Part shown: positions 56,682 through 64,000 of the stretch, in pieces
Position numbering within the stretch: position 1 is the first letter of the stretch
Layout of the letters: every line of letters starts with the position of its first letter
Assembly: GCF_001428565.1 (NCBI RefSeq)
Contig: NZ_LMIA01000001.1
Span: 1 to 64,000 of the forward strand
Source: Nocardioides sp. Root190
Lineage (GTDB): Bacteria; Actinomycetota; Actinomycetes; Propionibacteriales; Nocardioidaceae
Reading direction: 5' to 3'
Length of the DNA stretch: 64,000 bases
Made by a program: the position numbers and the translations under genes
The notes under the pieces: generated by a model
What the model saw: the letters and a program-made list of their open reading frames with translations, nothing else
Databases searched by the model: none
What the model was told of the DNA's origin: nothing

Positions 56682-57257
56682 ATGTCTGACCTCGAATCGG
56701 TCTTCTGTCGTACAGCCCTGTGGCGTTCGTTCGCGCGACGCTTCGTCGTGCCCCGCGTCCTGTCCGACGCCGAGGGGCACGAGGTGCTCGAGATCGGCTG
56801 TGGCAGCGGCGCGATGGCGGCCGAGGTGCTGCGGGCGCGCCCCGGCATCACGAGGTACGTCGCCACCGACGTCGACCCGGCCATGGTCGAGCTCGCCCGC
56901 CGCCAGCTCGCCGGCTTCACCGACCGGGCCGAGGCACAGGTGGTCGACGCGTCCGGGCTGCCCTTCGCCGACGGCACCTTCGACACCGTCTGCAGCTGGC
57001 TGATGCTGCACCACACGATCACCTGGGAGCGGGTGCTCGCCGACGCCGTCCGCGTCCTGCGCCCGGGCGGACGGCTGGTGGGCTACGACCTCCCGGACTC
57101 CCGCCGCAGCCGGCTGATCCACCGCCTCACCCGATCGACCGTGCGGATGATCTCCGCCGAGGACCTCGTCGCCGAGCTCACCCGGCTCGGTCTCCGCGAC
57201 GTCGCGGTGAAGCCGCTCGGGATCGCTGGCGCCTACCGGTTCACTGCGACTCGCTGA
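56682..57257 (+). CDS. Class I SAM-dependent methyltransferase
   Basis: This 191-residue enzyme has motif I HEVLEIGCGSGAMAAEVL, the acidic TDVDPAMVELARRQL and DTVCSWLMLHHTITWERVLA, then VLRPGGRLVGYDLPD. It is a UbiE/Methyltransf_11-type fold. ATG 56682 (MSDLES) or GTG 56673 may start it; neither has a good site. The 3' end overlaps the next, convergent methyltransferase gene by 17 bp. Substrate unknown. Confidence 0.88.
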   Translation: MSDLESVFCRTALWRSFARRFVVPRVLSDAEGHEVLEIGCGSGAMAAEVLRARPGITRYVATDVDPAMVELARRQLAGFTDRAEAQVVDASGLPFADGTFDTVCSWLMLHHTITWERVLADAVRVLRPGGRLVGYDLPDSRRSRLIHRLTRSTVRMISAEDLVAELTRLGLRDVAVKPLGIAGAYRFTATR

Positions 57258-57909
57258 TCGTCGTGCGGTGGCACCTGACGCGGACGACGACGCCGTCCGG
57301 ACGGGTGCGGGTCTCCGCGATGCGCAGGGACCCGGTCAGCTCGCCGGCCAGCGCCACGGCCTGCTCGACCGAGCCGAGCTGGACCAACGCGTCGCCACCC
57401 GGTGCCAGGCACCGCTCCAGGACACGCAGACACTGGCGGGCGAGCTCCAGGCCGTCGGGACCACCGTCGATCGCCCCGAGCGGGTCCTCCGGGTGACGAC
57501 CGACCTGGCCGCTCGGGACCCACGGCGGGTCCGCGATGACCAGAGGGTAGGTCTCGTCGACGGCGCCGTCGGTCCCGACCTGGTCGAGATCCATCGCCCG
57601 CACCTCGACCAGGTCCTGCAGTCCGGCGGCCCGGGCGTTGTGCTCCGCGAAGGCGCAGGCGACCGGGTCCCGGTCGACGCAGACGAGTCGGCGACCCGTG
57701 CCCACGACGGCGGCCAGCCCGATGTGGCCGGCGCCGCTGCACAGCTCCAGCACCGGACCTGCGGGTGCCGAGGCCAACAGCTCGCGCGCCCACTCCGACT
57801 GCAGGAGGGTCCAGGGACGGGGCAGGAGGACGCGGTCGTCGTACGCGATCGTCAACGAGCCGAACCGGATCGTCGCCACCGCGGGAGCCGGTGAGGTCTC
57901 GCTGTGCAT
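57241..57909 (-). CDS. HemK/PrmC-like methyltransferase
   Basis: This 222-residue enzyme has VLELCSGAGHIGLAAVVG, VCVDRDPVACAFAEHNARAA and VIADPPWVPSGQVGRHPEDP. The DPPW replaces the NPPY motif of HemK and resembles N-methyltransferases of amino groups or small molecules. PrmC's N-terminal domain is missing, so it is not the release-factor enzyme. Substrate unknown. Confidence 0.85.
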   Translation of the reverse strand: MHSETSPAPAVATIRFGSLTIAYDDRVLLPRPWTLLQSEWARELLASAPAGPVLELCSGAGHIGLAAVVGTGRRLVCVDRDPVACAFAEHNARAAGLQDLVEVRAMDLDQVGTDGAVDETYPLVIADPPWVPSGQVGRHPEDPLGAIDGGPDGLELARQCLRVLERCLAPGGDALVQLGSVEQAVALAGELTGSLRIAETRTRPDGVVVRVRCHRTTISESQ

Positions 57910-57976
57910 GGCGAGGAGATACCCGCTCCGTCAGGTGTCAGCCGGTCGCCGGAGGCACCGGACGAAGCGGTCTTCC

Positions 57977-58468
57977 TCAGCCTTGGCTGAAGGTCAGCGT
58001 GAACGAACCGTCGACGGCCGCGACCTCGAATCCGCCGCTGTCGGTGGCTCCGCTGATGAGCTCGCCGAGGCCGTTCTCGTCACGGGTCGTCTCGAACGTC
58101 CCCTCGAGGGCTGCTTCGTAGGCGTCGAGGACCTCGGCCGGCGGCTCCTCCGTCGCAAAGCTCGCGATCTCGATCGTGTCGTCCAGGGTGGTCGAGGTCT
58201 GGCACAGGGTCGCCTCGACCGGCGGCTCGGGCCAGCCCTCGGGCTCGAGCAGGATCCTCGACAGGTCGGGAGATCCGATGGCGGCCGGGAACGCGTCACG
58301 GCACTCCTCGGGCACTCCGGCCTCGTCCTGGAGGTCGGCGATGACGTCGTCGGCACCGGCCGGTGACGACGCCTCCGGCTCGTCGGTCCCGCCACACGCG
58401 GCGAGGCCTCCGGCCACCAGGAGGGTGATGCTCGCCAGCAGCAGCCGGCGGGGGGTCTGGGGGGTCAC
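57977..58468 (-). CDS. Predicted secreted lipoprotein
   Basis: This 163-residue protein starts at GTG and has a lipoprotein signal ending VAGGLAACGG (Cys anchor at about residue 25). The mature part is acidic, with DDVIADLQDEAGVPEECRDA and two further Cys (C56 or so and that in ATLCQTSTT), which could form a disulphide. No family is recognised. Confidence 0.85.
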   Translation of the reverse strand: MTPQTPRRLLLASITLLVAGGLAACGGTDEPEASSPAGADDVIADLQDEAGVPEECRDAFPAAIGSPDLSRILLEPEGWPEPPVEATLCQTSTTLDDTIEIASFATEEPPAEVLDAYEAALEGTFETTRDENGLGELISGATDSGGFEVAAVDGSFTLTFSQG

Positions 58469-58577
58469 GGGTCGTTCCTCTGCTTCTCGTCGAGTGGTCG
58501 GGAAGAAGCCTCGGGGCCCGCGCTTGCGGTCTGGTTGCGATCGCCTTGCGGCACGTCCGTCGAACTATGCTCGGCAC

Positions 58578-59279
58578 ATGGCGTCCGTCCCTGCGGCCCC
58601 CCGGGGCGAGCGTGGCGACGGCCCAGGTCAGCTGATCAGCGCGGCCGAGCGCCTCTTCGCGGCACGCGGCATCGAGGGCGTGTCCCTGCGCGAGATCACC
58701 CGGGAGGCCGAGCAACGCAACTCCACTGCGCTGCAGTACCACTTCGGCGATCGTCTCGGTCTGGTTGCCGCCGTGCTCCGCAAGCACGTGAGCGTCGTCG
58801 CCGAACGCCGCGCCGCTCTCCTCGAGCTCCTCGAGAACCGTGACGACTGCACCCTTCGTGACTGCTCCCGGATCCTGGTGACACCGCTGATCGCCTCGCT
58901 GCACCACGACGACGCGGGCGGCAGCGGTGCCGCCTTCCTCCAGATCGCGGCAGAGCTGATGCACGGCGCACGGAGATCGATCAGCGCGACCTCGCCGGCG
59001 GGCCCGCTCCTGCACGACCACCTCTCGTCCATGGAGCGGTGGGCCACGCTGGCGGCCCGGTTCATGCCGCCGGAGTCCGTGGGTCCCCCGCTGCACCGGC
59101 GTTTCGCGGTGATCCGCTTCGCTCACGTCGAGATCGGCCGGACCGCACGCACCGGCGCGACCGCGGACCTCGAGCTGTTCTCCGCCGAGCTGGTCGACCT
59201 GGTGGCCGGGCTCCTCACCGCTCCTGTCGACGGCGAGACGAAGCGGTTGCTCGATGCGCGGAGGACGGGCGCCTCCTAG
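58578..59279 (+). CDS. TetR family transcriptional regulator
   Basis: This 233-residue regulator has the helix-turn-helix LISAAERLFAARGIEGVSLR, then EITREAEQRNSTALQYHFGD (Q-Y-H-F as in many TetR with TetR_C extension). The ligand domain includes RFMPPESVGPPLHRRFAVIR. ATG 58578 begins MASVPAAP. It diverges from the lipoprotein gene. Confidence 0.91.
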   Translation: MASVPAAPRGERGDGPGQLISAAERLFAARGIEGVSLREITREAEQRNSTALQYHFGDRLGLVAAVLRKHVSVVAERRAALLELLENRDDCTLRDCSRILVTPLIASLHHDDAGGSGAAFLQIAAELMHGARRSISATSPAGPLLHDHLSSMERWATLAARFMPPESVGPPLHRRFAVIRFAHVEIGRTARTGATADLELFSAELVDLVAGLLTAPVDGETKRLLDARRTGAS

Positions 59280-59424
59280 CAGCACCCGCCCAGCTCGGGC
59301 TCGGGCTGGTTCGTCGAGCTCCCTGATGGCCACGACTCCCCAGTTCACCCATTTTGGGGGTCCGATTCGGCCCGAGTCGGCGTGAGATGGAGGGGCCATC
59401 CAGCCCTTCATCAGGAATCCGGTG

Positions 59425-62073
59425 ATGTCCGTGTTCACGAACCTCGGCCCCACGCTGGCCGTCACTGCCATCTCGGTCGCCCTCTGCATCGCCGGCATGC
59501 CGGCAGCGAGCACCCCGGTGGTCACGGCGGCCACCGTCGCGGTGGCCGACACCGGTCACTCAGCGGCACAGCCGGGCCGCATCGTCGACGACGACCCGGC
59601 GTCCTTCACTCCCCACATCATGGAGGGCGATGTCGAGGCGATGGTGCGCGTCGGCAACCTGGTCCTCGTCGGCGGCACCTTCACGCGGGTGCGCAACGCC
59701 GGCACCTCGACGGACATCCCCCGCCGCAACCTGTTCGCCTTCGACGCCACGACCGGCCAGGTGAGCACGACCTTCGCACCGGATCCGGACGGCACGGTCT
59801 TCACGATCGAAGCAGCCACGGACGGTACGTCGGCGTACGTCGGCGGGGCCTTCGGCTCGGTGCGCTCCGGCGGCTCGACGGTCGCGGTGAGCAAGCTGTA
59901 CCGGGTCGACACCGCGACCGGCACCCGGATCACGCAGTTCCAGGCGGGCACCCTCAACGGCACGGTCCGCGACCTCAGTGTGGTCGGCAACCACCTGTGG
60001 ATCGCCGGGAAGTTCACCCACGTCCAGGGACAGGCCCGCCGGGCCCTCGCCACGATCAACGCGACGACCGGTGGGCGCGACGGGTTCTACGACCGGGTAC
60101 TGGCGGGAGCGCACCGCGCCGGCTCGGTGACCAACGTGCAGGAGATCACCACCAGCCCCGACAACGACCAGCTCGTCGCCGTCGGCAACTTCGACACCCT
60201 GGACGGCCTGCCTCGCCACCAGCTCGCGGTGCTGGACATCTCGGGGACCAACGCGACCGTCGCCGACTACCGGGCACCGTTGTTCGAGTCGGCCTGCAAC
60301 CCCGTCTTCGAGACCTACATGACCGACGCGCAGTTCTCGCCGGACGGCTCCTTCTTCGTCGTCTCGACGACAGGCGCCTATGGCGGTCTCGCGGCCAGCA
60401 TGAACGGGACCAGCGGGTGCGACGTCGTCGCCCGCTTCGAATCAGGCGCGACGGGAACGGTCAGCCCGACGTGGACGGCCTACACCGGCGGGGACACCAC
60501 GTGGACCATCGAGGTGACCCAGGACGTCGTCTACGCCGGGGGTCACCAGCGCTGGCAGAACAACCCCGGGCGTGGTGACGCCGCGGGACAGGGTGCGGTG
60601 TCGCGGCCGGGGATCGCCGCCCTGGACACCGTCAACGGGATGCCCTACTCGTGGAACCCGACCAGGACGCTCGGTGCCGGGGTCCGCGACATGATCGCCA
60701 CCCCCGAAGGGTTGTTCGTCGGCTCGGACACCGACGTGTTCGCCGGCGAGACCCACCGCCGCGTCGCCTTCCTCCCCCTGGCGACCGGCGACGTCCTGCC
60801 GCCGCGTCAGGCACCCCACCTCCCGGCCGAGATCTTCCGGGTCAACAGCGGGCAGTCCCAGCTGCTGCGGCGCAGCTTCGACGGCACCCAGGTGACCGCA
60901 TCGTCCGATGCACCCAACGGCACCGGCTGGGGGTCGGCAGTCGGAGCCTTCATGATCAACGGCGACCTCTACACGGCGTACTCCAACGGGACGTTCACGC
61001 GCCGCTCGTTCGACGGGACGACCTACGGCTCCGCAGTGACGGTGAACGCCGCCGACCAGCTCGCCGCCCAGACCGACTGGCACAACACGGACCTCCCCCG
61101 CGTCACGAGCATGTTCTACGACGCCGGGTGGCTCTACTTCACGACGTCGCTCTCCAGCCAGCTGTTCCGGCGCGCCTTCTCCCCCGAGTCGGGGGTGGTC
61201 GGGCAGCAGCGGTTCTCGGTGCCGTCGGTCACCGGAGTGAACTACCTGTCGATGCGGGGCGCCTTCCTCGTCGACAGCGGGTTCTACTTCGGCTCCCTCG
61301 ACGGGGTCCTCCGCCGGGCCGACTGGGGCACCCACGGCGCCGTCGCCTCGACCGCCACGGCCGTCACCGGGGCAGGCGGCGGCTGGTCGTCCCGGGTGCT
61401 GTTCCCGTACCAGGGGCCGCCGATCGCCCCTCCGGACCCGGATCCCGCCGTCGCCACCTTCGTCGGCGCGGCGACGACCGCCGGCAACCGCACGACCCAC
61501 GCCGTCCAGATCCCTTCCTCGGTCCAGCCGGGCGACCAGCTCCTGCTCCACTTCGTCGCCAACACCACGGCGCCGACCTACACCGGGCCGGCCGGATGGG
61601 ACGAGGTCCAGGCCGCTGTCGCGGGCAGCAAGGCCACGGGGCGGCTGTACCGCCGTACCGCGACGGCCGCCGATCCCGGCTCCTCCGTCGCCGTGACGTC
61701 GAGTGCCTTCGCGAAGAGTGTCCTCACGGTCGCGGCCTATCGCAGCGACGACGGGAGCATCGACGCCGTGTCCGCGGTGGCCACGGAGACGACCACGGCG
61801 ACCCAGCACGTGACGCCCTCGCTCAGCGCGTCCGGAACCACCAGCTGGCTGATCAGCTTCTGGTCCGACAAGAGCAACGCGACCACCGCCTGGTCCCTGC
61901 CACCCGGTGCCACCGAGCGGTCGGGCGCGTCGGGAACCGGGTCCGGTCGCGTCTCCGGCGTGCTCGCCGACAGCAACGGACCGGTCCTCCCCGGACCGCA
62001 GGGCGGCCTGACGGCCACGGCCGACAGTGACGGATCGGCCGCGATCACCTTCTCGGTGCTGCTGACGCCCTGA
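59425..62073 (+). CDS. Large secreted propeller-like surface protein
   Basis: This is an 882-residue exported protein. The signal peptide (TLAVTAISVALCIAGMPAAS) is followed by propeller-like repeats in which blades read NLVLVGGTFTRVRNAGTSTD, AYVGGAFGSVRSGG and HLWIAGKFTHVQGQARRALA, as in DUF5122/delta-60-type repeats. About residues 470-660 hold a second repeat type (LLRRSFDGTQVTASS; RRSFDGTTYGSAVTV). The last about 210 residues form a beta-rich domain (VATFVGAATTAGNRTTHAVQ; GTTSWLISFWSDKSN). No anchor is seen. It likely acts at the cell surface or in a matrix; a binding partner cannot be named. Confidence 0.85.
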   Translation: MSVFTNLGPTLAVTAISVALCIAGMPAASTPVVTAATVAVADTGHSAAQPGRIVDDDPASFTPHIMEGDVEAMVRVGNLVLVGGTFTRVRNAGTSTDIPRRNLFAFDATTGQVSTTFAPDPDGTVFTIEAATDGTSAYVGGAFGSVRSGGSTVAVSKLYRVDTATGTRITQFQAGTLNGTVRDLSVVGNHLWIAGKFTHVQGQARRALATINATTGGRDGFYDRVLAGAHRAGSVTNVQEITTSPDNDQLVAVGNFDTLDGLPRHQLAVLDISGTNATVADYRAPLFESACNPVFETYMTDAQFSPDGSFFVVSTTGAYGGLAASMNGTSGCDVVARFESGATGTVSPTWTAYTGGDTTWTIEVTQDVVYAGGHQRWQNNPGRGDAAGQGAVSRPGIAALDTVNGMPYSWNPTRTLGAGVRDMIATPEGLFVGSDTDVFAGETHRRVAFLPLATGDVLPPRQAPHLPAEIFRVNSGQSQLLRRSFDGTQVTASSDAPNGTGWGSAVGAFMINGDLYTAYSNGTFTRRSFDGTTYGSAVTVNAADQLAAQTDWHNTDLPRVTSMFYDAGWLYFTTSLSSQLFRRAFSPESGVVGQQRFSVPSVTGVNYLSMRGAFLVDSGFYFGSLDGVLRRADWGTHGAVASTATAVTGAGGGWSSRVLFPYQGPPIAPPDPDPAVATFVGAATTAGNRTTHAVQIPSSVQPGDQLLLHFVANTTAPTYTGPAGWDEVQAAVAGSKATGRLYRRTATAADPGSSVAVTSSAFAKSVLTVAAYRSDDGSIDAVSAVATETTTATQHVTPSLSASGTTSWLISFWSDKSNATTAWSLPPGATERSGASGTGSGRVSGVLADSNGPVLPGPQGGLTATADSDGSAAITFSVLLTP

Positions 62074-62074
62074 C

Positions 62075-62100
62075 CGCCTGACGACGTACGGCGTCAGGCG
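62075..62100. terminator. Bidirectional terminator
   Basis: CGCCTGACG (62075-62083) pairs with CGTCAGGCG (62092-62100) around an 8-nt loop, exactly between the convergent ends of the surface protein and the LuxR-type gene. Confidence 0.75.
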
Positions 62101-62792
62101 CGGGCCCGGGGGAAGACGACCAGGGCCTTGCGGTACATCGCGACGGCCGCGAGCTGGGAGTCGACGCCCAGCTTGCGGCGCAGCGACTTCACCTGGGTGC
62201 GCACGGTCGCCTCGGAGACCCCGGACGCGGTCGCGATCCGGCGCACCGACGAGCCGTCGTACAGCTCGCCGAGGACCTCGAACTCACGGTGGGTCAGGCG
62301 CTCCATGCGACGGACCAGGTCGCGCTGCTCCTCTGCGACGTCGAGCCACGCGCGGATCGCCTGGTCGCGCACCGCCGGGGGCGTCGGCGAGCGCCCCTGC
62401 ATGACCTCGCGAACTGCGACAGCCAGGCCCAGCGTGCTGATCGTGGTCGGGAGCACGCCGGTCGCACCAGCTTCCAGGACGGTGCCCCAGCGGGGGCCGG
62501 GACCGCTGTCGGTGAGGACCAGCCAGCGCACCGGACCGTGGCCGACGACCCGTTCGACGTCCCGCAGCAGGTCGGGCGTGCCGAGGTCGCACAGGATCAC
62601 TCCGACGGGCGCCTGGCTGCGCGCGACGCTCTGGCGGAACTCCCGCGTGCTGCCGCGCCGCGGCCAGGGAACCGGGACGGGGAACAGTCCCTTGCTCACG
62701 AGCGCGGCTGCGATCGCCTGGCCCACCAGCCGGCGTTCGGCGATCAGGGCCACCCGGGCCGTGCGGCGCTCAGGAGATGTCGACGACGACAC
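62094..62792 (-). CDS. LuxR-type response regulator-like protein
   Basis: This 232-residue protein has a receiver-like N-terminus (VALIAERRLVGQAIAAALVS) lacking the usual acidic pair, with D at CDLGTPDLL, and a C-terminal LuxR helix-turn-helix (LTHREFEVLGELYDGSSVRR, then ATASGVSEATVRTQVKSLRR). It is probably a degenerate receiver controlled without phosphorylation. It begins inside the end of the upstream gene (23-bp overlap), so the two are cotranscribed. Confidence 0.87.
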   Translation of the reverse strand: MSSSTSPERRTARVALIAERRLVGQAIAAALVSKGLFPVPVPWPRRGSTREFRQSVARSQAPVGVILCDLGTPDLLRDVERVVGHGPVRWLVLTDSGPGPRWGTVLEAGATGVLPTTISTLGLAVAVREVMQGRSPTPPAVRDQAIRAWLDVAEEQRDLVRRMERLTHREFEVLGELYDGSSVRRIATASGVSEATVRTQVKSLRRKLGVDSQLAAVAMYRKALVVFPRARA

Positions 62793-63624
62793 GATCGATC
62801 ACTCCGTGGAACTGGTCGGATCCAGCGGGGTCGATACGACCCGCGTCGGACACCTTGGCGCCGACGGAGACCGGGACCCCCGTGAAGCGGATGTCTCCCG
62901 GGTCCGCCCTCTTCCACCACTCGCCGACGGTGACCCCGGACTCGAGGTCCGTCAGCTGCAGTCCGACCCGGCCCGCAGTGCGCTGGCAGGTCAGCCGGTA
63001 CCAGTGGCCGGGTTGCACCGGGTCCGGGGCCACGACGACCACCGCCCCCTTGTCGCCGGAGAGCCGGCAGCCGGGCACACCGTGGTCCAGCTGGAGCTTG
63101 AACTGGGCCATGGCGTCGAAGCGGCCGCGTTGCAGCAGGTTGTCGCCGTTGTCTCCGGGGCGGCCGCTCTCCGGGGCATCGGCAGCGAAGTCGACCCCGA
63201 TGACGAAGTCCCGCGTGCCCGGCTCCAGCTCGCGCTCGACGGTCGGGACGACCACCAGCGCTGCGGTCGGGGTGCGCTGCGCGGCGCCGAACGCCGGCGT
63301 CCGGACACCGCCGCCCTCCCAGCCCCGGTCCCAGGCGAGGCGTCCGCCGGCCCAGGTCACCACGGAGACGGAGGCCTCGACACGGCCGTCGTTGACGGCA
63401 CTGGGCACGGCGTCGCCCGGCACGGCGACCTCGTCGAACTGCAGCAGCAGCTCGGCGTTGCTCGGCTCACCGGCACGCCGTGGGTCCGTGACGACCGGGT
63501 CGTCACCCACCGAGCAGGCCACCGCACACGACGCAAGGAGCGTCGCCGTGATGAGGCCGACGATGATGCTCCAGGTCCTTGCGGGCGGCCCTCCGCACGG
63601 GCGCACGAGCCCTGACTCGCGCAT
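62770..63624 (-). CDS. Predicted lipoprotein with LamG/concanavalin-like domain
   Basis: This 284-residue exported protein has a signal (TWSIIVGLITATLLASCAVA, possible lipobox LASC) and a jelly-roll-like body (DFVIGVDFAADAPESGRPG, FDAMAQFKLQLDHGVPGCRL, HWYRLTCQRTAGRVGLQL, DQFHGVIDRVVVDIS). The pattern of WYRLTC and IDRVVV is common in LamG-type domains linked to polysaccharides. GAGGAGGGAG precedes ATG 63624. Confidence 0.8.
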   Translation of the reverse strand: MRESGLVRPCGGPPARTWSIIVGLITATLLASCAVACSVGDDPVVTDPRRAGEPSNAELLLQFDEVAVPGDAVPSAVNDGRVEASVSVVTWAGGRLAWDRGWEGGGVRTPAFGAAQRTPTAALVVVPTVERELEPGTRDFVIGVDFAADAPESGRPGDNGDNLLQRGRFDAMAQFKLQLDHGVPGCRLSGDKGAVVVVAPDPVQPGHWYRLTCQRTAGRVGLQLTDLESGVTVGEWWKRADPGDIRFTGVPVSVGAKVSDAGRIDPAGSDQFHGVIDRVVVDIS

Positions 63625-63761
63625 CGGGACTCCCTCCTCGGGCCCAGCACAGCAGGATCCCTGCGAGCGTAGGACGATGCGTGCGAGCCGCGCGACGCCG
63701 ATGTCAGAGTCACCCAAAATTGATGACCCGCCCATCCCCCCGCGGCGGGTTTGCTTCAGCC

Positions 63762-64000
63762 ATGCCGACGAGTGGGAATCCGGAGCGTGCCGCAGCCCGT
63801 GTGGCGCGGCGGTGCTGGGTGATCGCGCTCGTCGGGCTGCCGGTCTGGTGGCTCCTGGGTCTCGCGACGGTGGTGCCGCTGCTGCTCGCGGCCGTCCTCG
63901 CGTGGGACCTGTGGACCCGTCGCCGGATCATGCTGCCGGCGTACCTCGGCTGGTGGCTGCTGTTCCTGGTGTGGGTCCTCCTGGGGGCGATCACCCTGTG
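63762..64000 (+). CDS. Polytopic membrane protein, N-terminal part (O-antigen-ligase-like?)
   Basis: A frame opens at ATG 63762 (MPTSGNPERAAAR) and runs to the window edge, at least 79 codons. After a short basic lead there are hydrophobic segments: CWVIALVGLPVWWLLGLATV, VPLLLAAVLAWDLW and YLGWWLLFLVWVLLGAITL. A first pair of helices followed by WDLWTRRR resembles O-antigen ligase/polymerase N-termini from exopolysaccharide loci, but too little is visible to be sure. It diverges from the LamG-like gene. Confidence 0.65.
   Translation, partial: MPTSGNPERAAARVARRCWVIALVGLPVWWLLGLATVVPLLLAAVLAWDLWTRRRIMLPAYLGWWLLFLVWVLLGAITL

Noticed and set aside
57241..57909. PrmC, the release-factor methyltransferase
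   Set aside because: NPPY is replaced by DPPW and the N-terminal PrmC domain is missing.
63725..63756. Terminator from ACCCGCC/GGCGGGT dyad
   Set aside because: It lies between divergent genes where no transcript should end; the 7-bp stem with a 12-nt loop is weak.
1..64000. tRNA, rRNA, prophage or insertion-sequence genes
   Set aside because: No tRNA-like cloverleaf with anticodon context, rRNA segment, integrase or transposase could be recognised in the window.

Overview
The window looks like the chromosome of a high-GC actinobacterium of the Nocardioides/Aeromicrobium type. The evidence is very high GC, frequent GTG starts, ATGA/GTGA/TGATG stop-start overlaps, a partial DUF222/13E12-type HNH gene at the left edge, a Gram-positive flagellum without L- or P-ring genes, and a 3-ketosteroid 9-alpha-hydroxylase oxygenase. 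The genus is an inference; no rRNA or tRNA gene was seen.

Region 1 (1-1,312): the 5' part of a leftward DUF222-type gene, then about 0.7 kb of four repeats with a cloverleaf-like dyad structure. A fifth copy lies at 8,959-9,059 in the opposite orientation.

Region 2 (1,313-33,248): a near-complete flagellar and chemotaxis locus. The leftward operon is flgN-flgK-flgL-fliW-csrA. Rightward come the sigma factor fliA, flagellin fliC, fliD, fliS and a fliT-position gene. Leftward cheB diverges from cheR-cheY-cheX-cheY-orf. The basal-body operon runs flgB-flgC-fliE-fliF-fliG-fliH-fliI-fliJ-(NlpC/P60+SLT hydrolase)-fliK-flgD-flgE, followed by flbD-motA-motB-fliL, fliM-fliN-fliO-fliP-fliQ-fliR-flhB and flhA plus a small membrane protein. 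Eight sites of the form CTCANN-N15-NCGANNN precede flgN, fliC, cheB, cheR, flgB, flbD-motA, fliM and flhA. They look like the promoter of the local FliA-type sigma factor. At cheB, cheR and fliM the start codon lies exactly 7 nt beyond the -10 element, which predicts leaderless mRNAs. The fliC leader has two GGA sites, one in a hairpin loop and one over the Shine-Dalgarno, matching CsrA-FliW control of flagellin. CheA, CheW and receptors are not in the window.

Region 3 (33,229-36,401): a leftward DevS/DosS-like GAF histidine kinase, a hotdog thioesterase and an alpha/beta hydrolase. DevR/DosR-like sequences lie upstream of the kinase and, less exactly, upstream of fliA.

Region 4 (36,649-57,909): a catabolic island. 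A lipoprotein peptide-type solute-binding protein is followed by a leftward, translationally coupled operon of acyl-CoA ligase, old-yellow-enzyme-type reductase, OppB, OppC, OppD, OppF and amidase. Then come SDRs, TetR and IclR regulators, the Rieske oxygenase KshA, an F420-type LLM enzyme, two SnoaL-like proteins and two methyltransferases. Together they suggest uptake and breakdown of a steroid or terpenoid, perhaps an amide-conjugated one. An AbiEi/DUF559-like nuclease gene inside the island is flanked by inverted arrays of a 22-bp repeat.

Region 5 (57,977-64,000): a lipoprotein, a TetR regulator, a large secreted propeller-like protein, a LuxR-type regulator, a LamG-like lipoprotein and the start of a polytopic membrane protein, possibly the edge of an exopolysaccharide locus.

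Short repeats are prominent. Inverted arrays of 21-22 bp units occur in fliK and around the nuclease gene, a 34-bp repeat is duplicated in frame in fliH, and twin perfect hairpins separate two convergent SDR genes.
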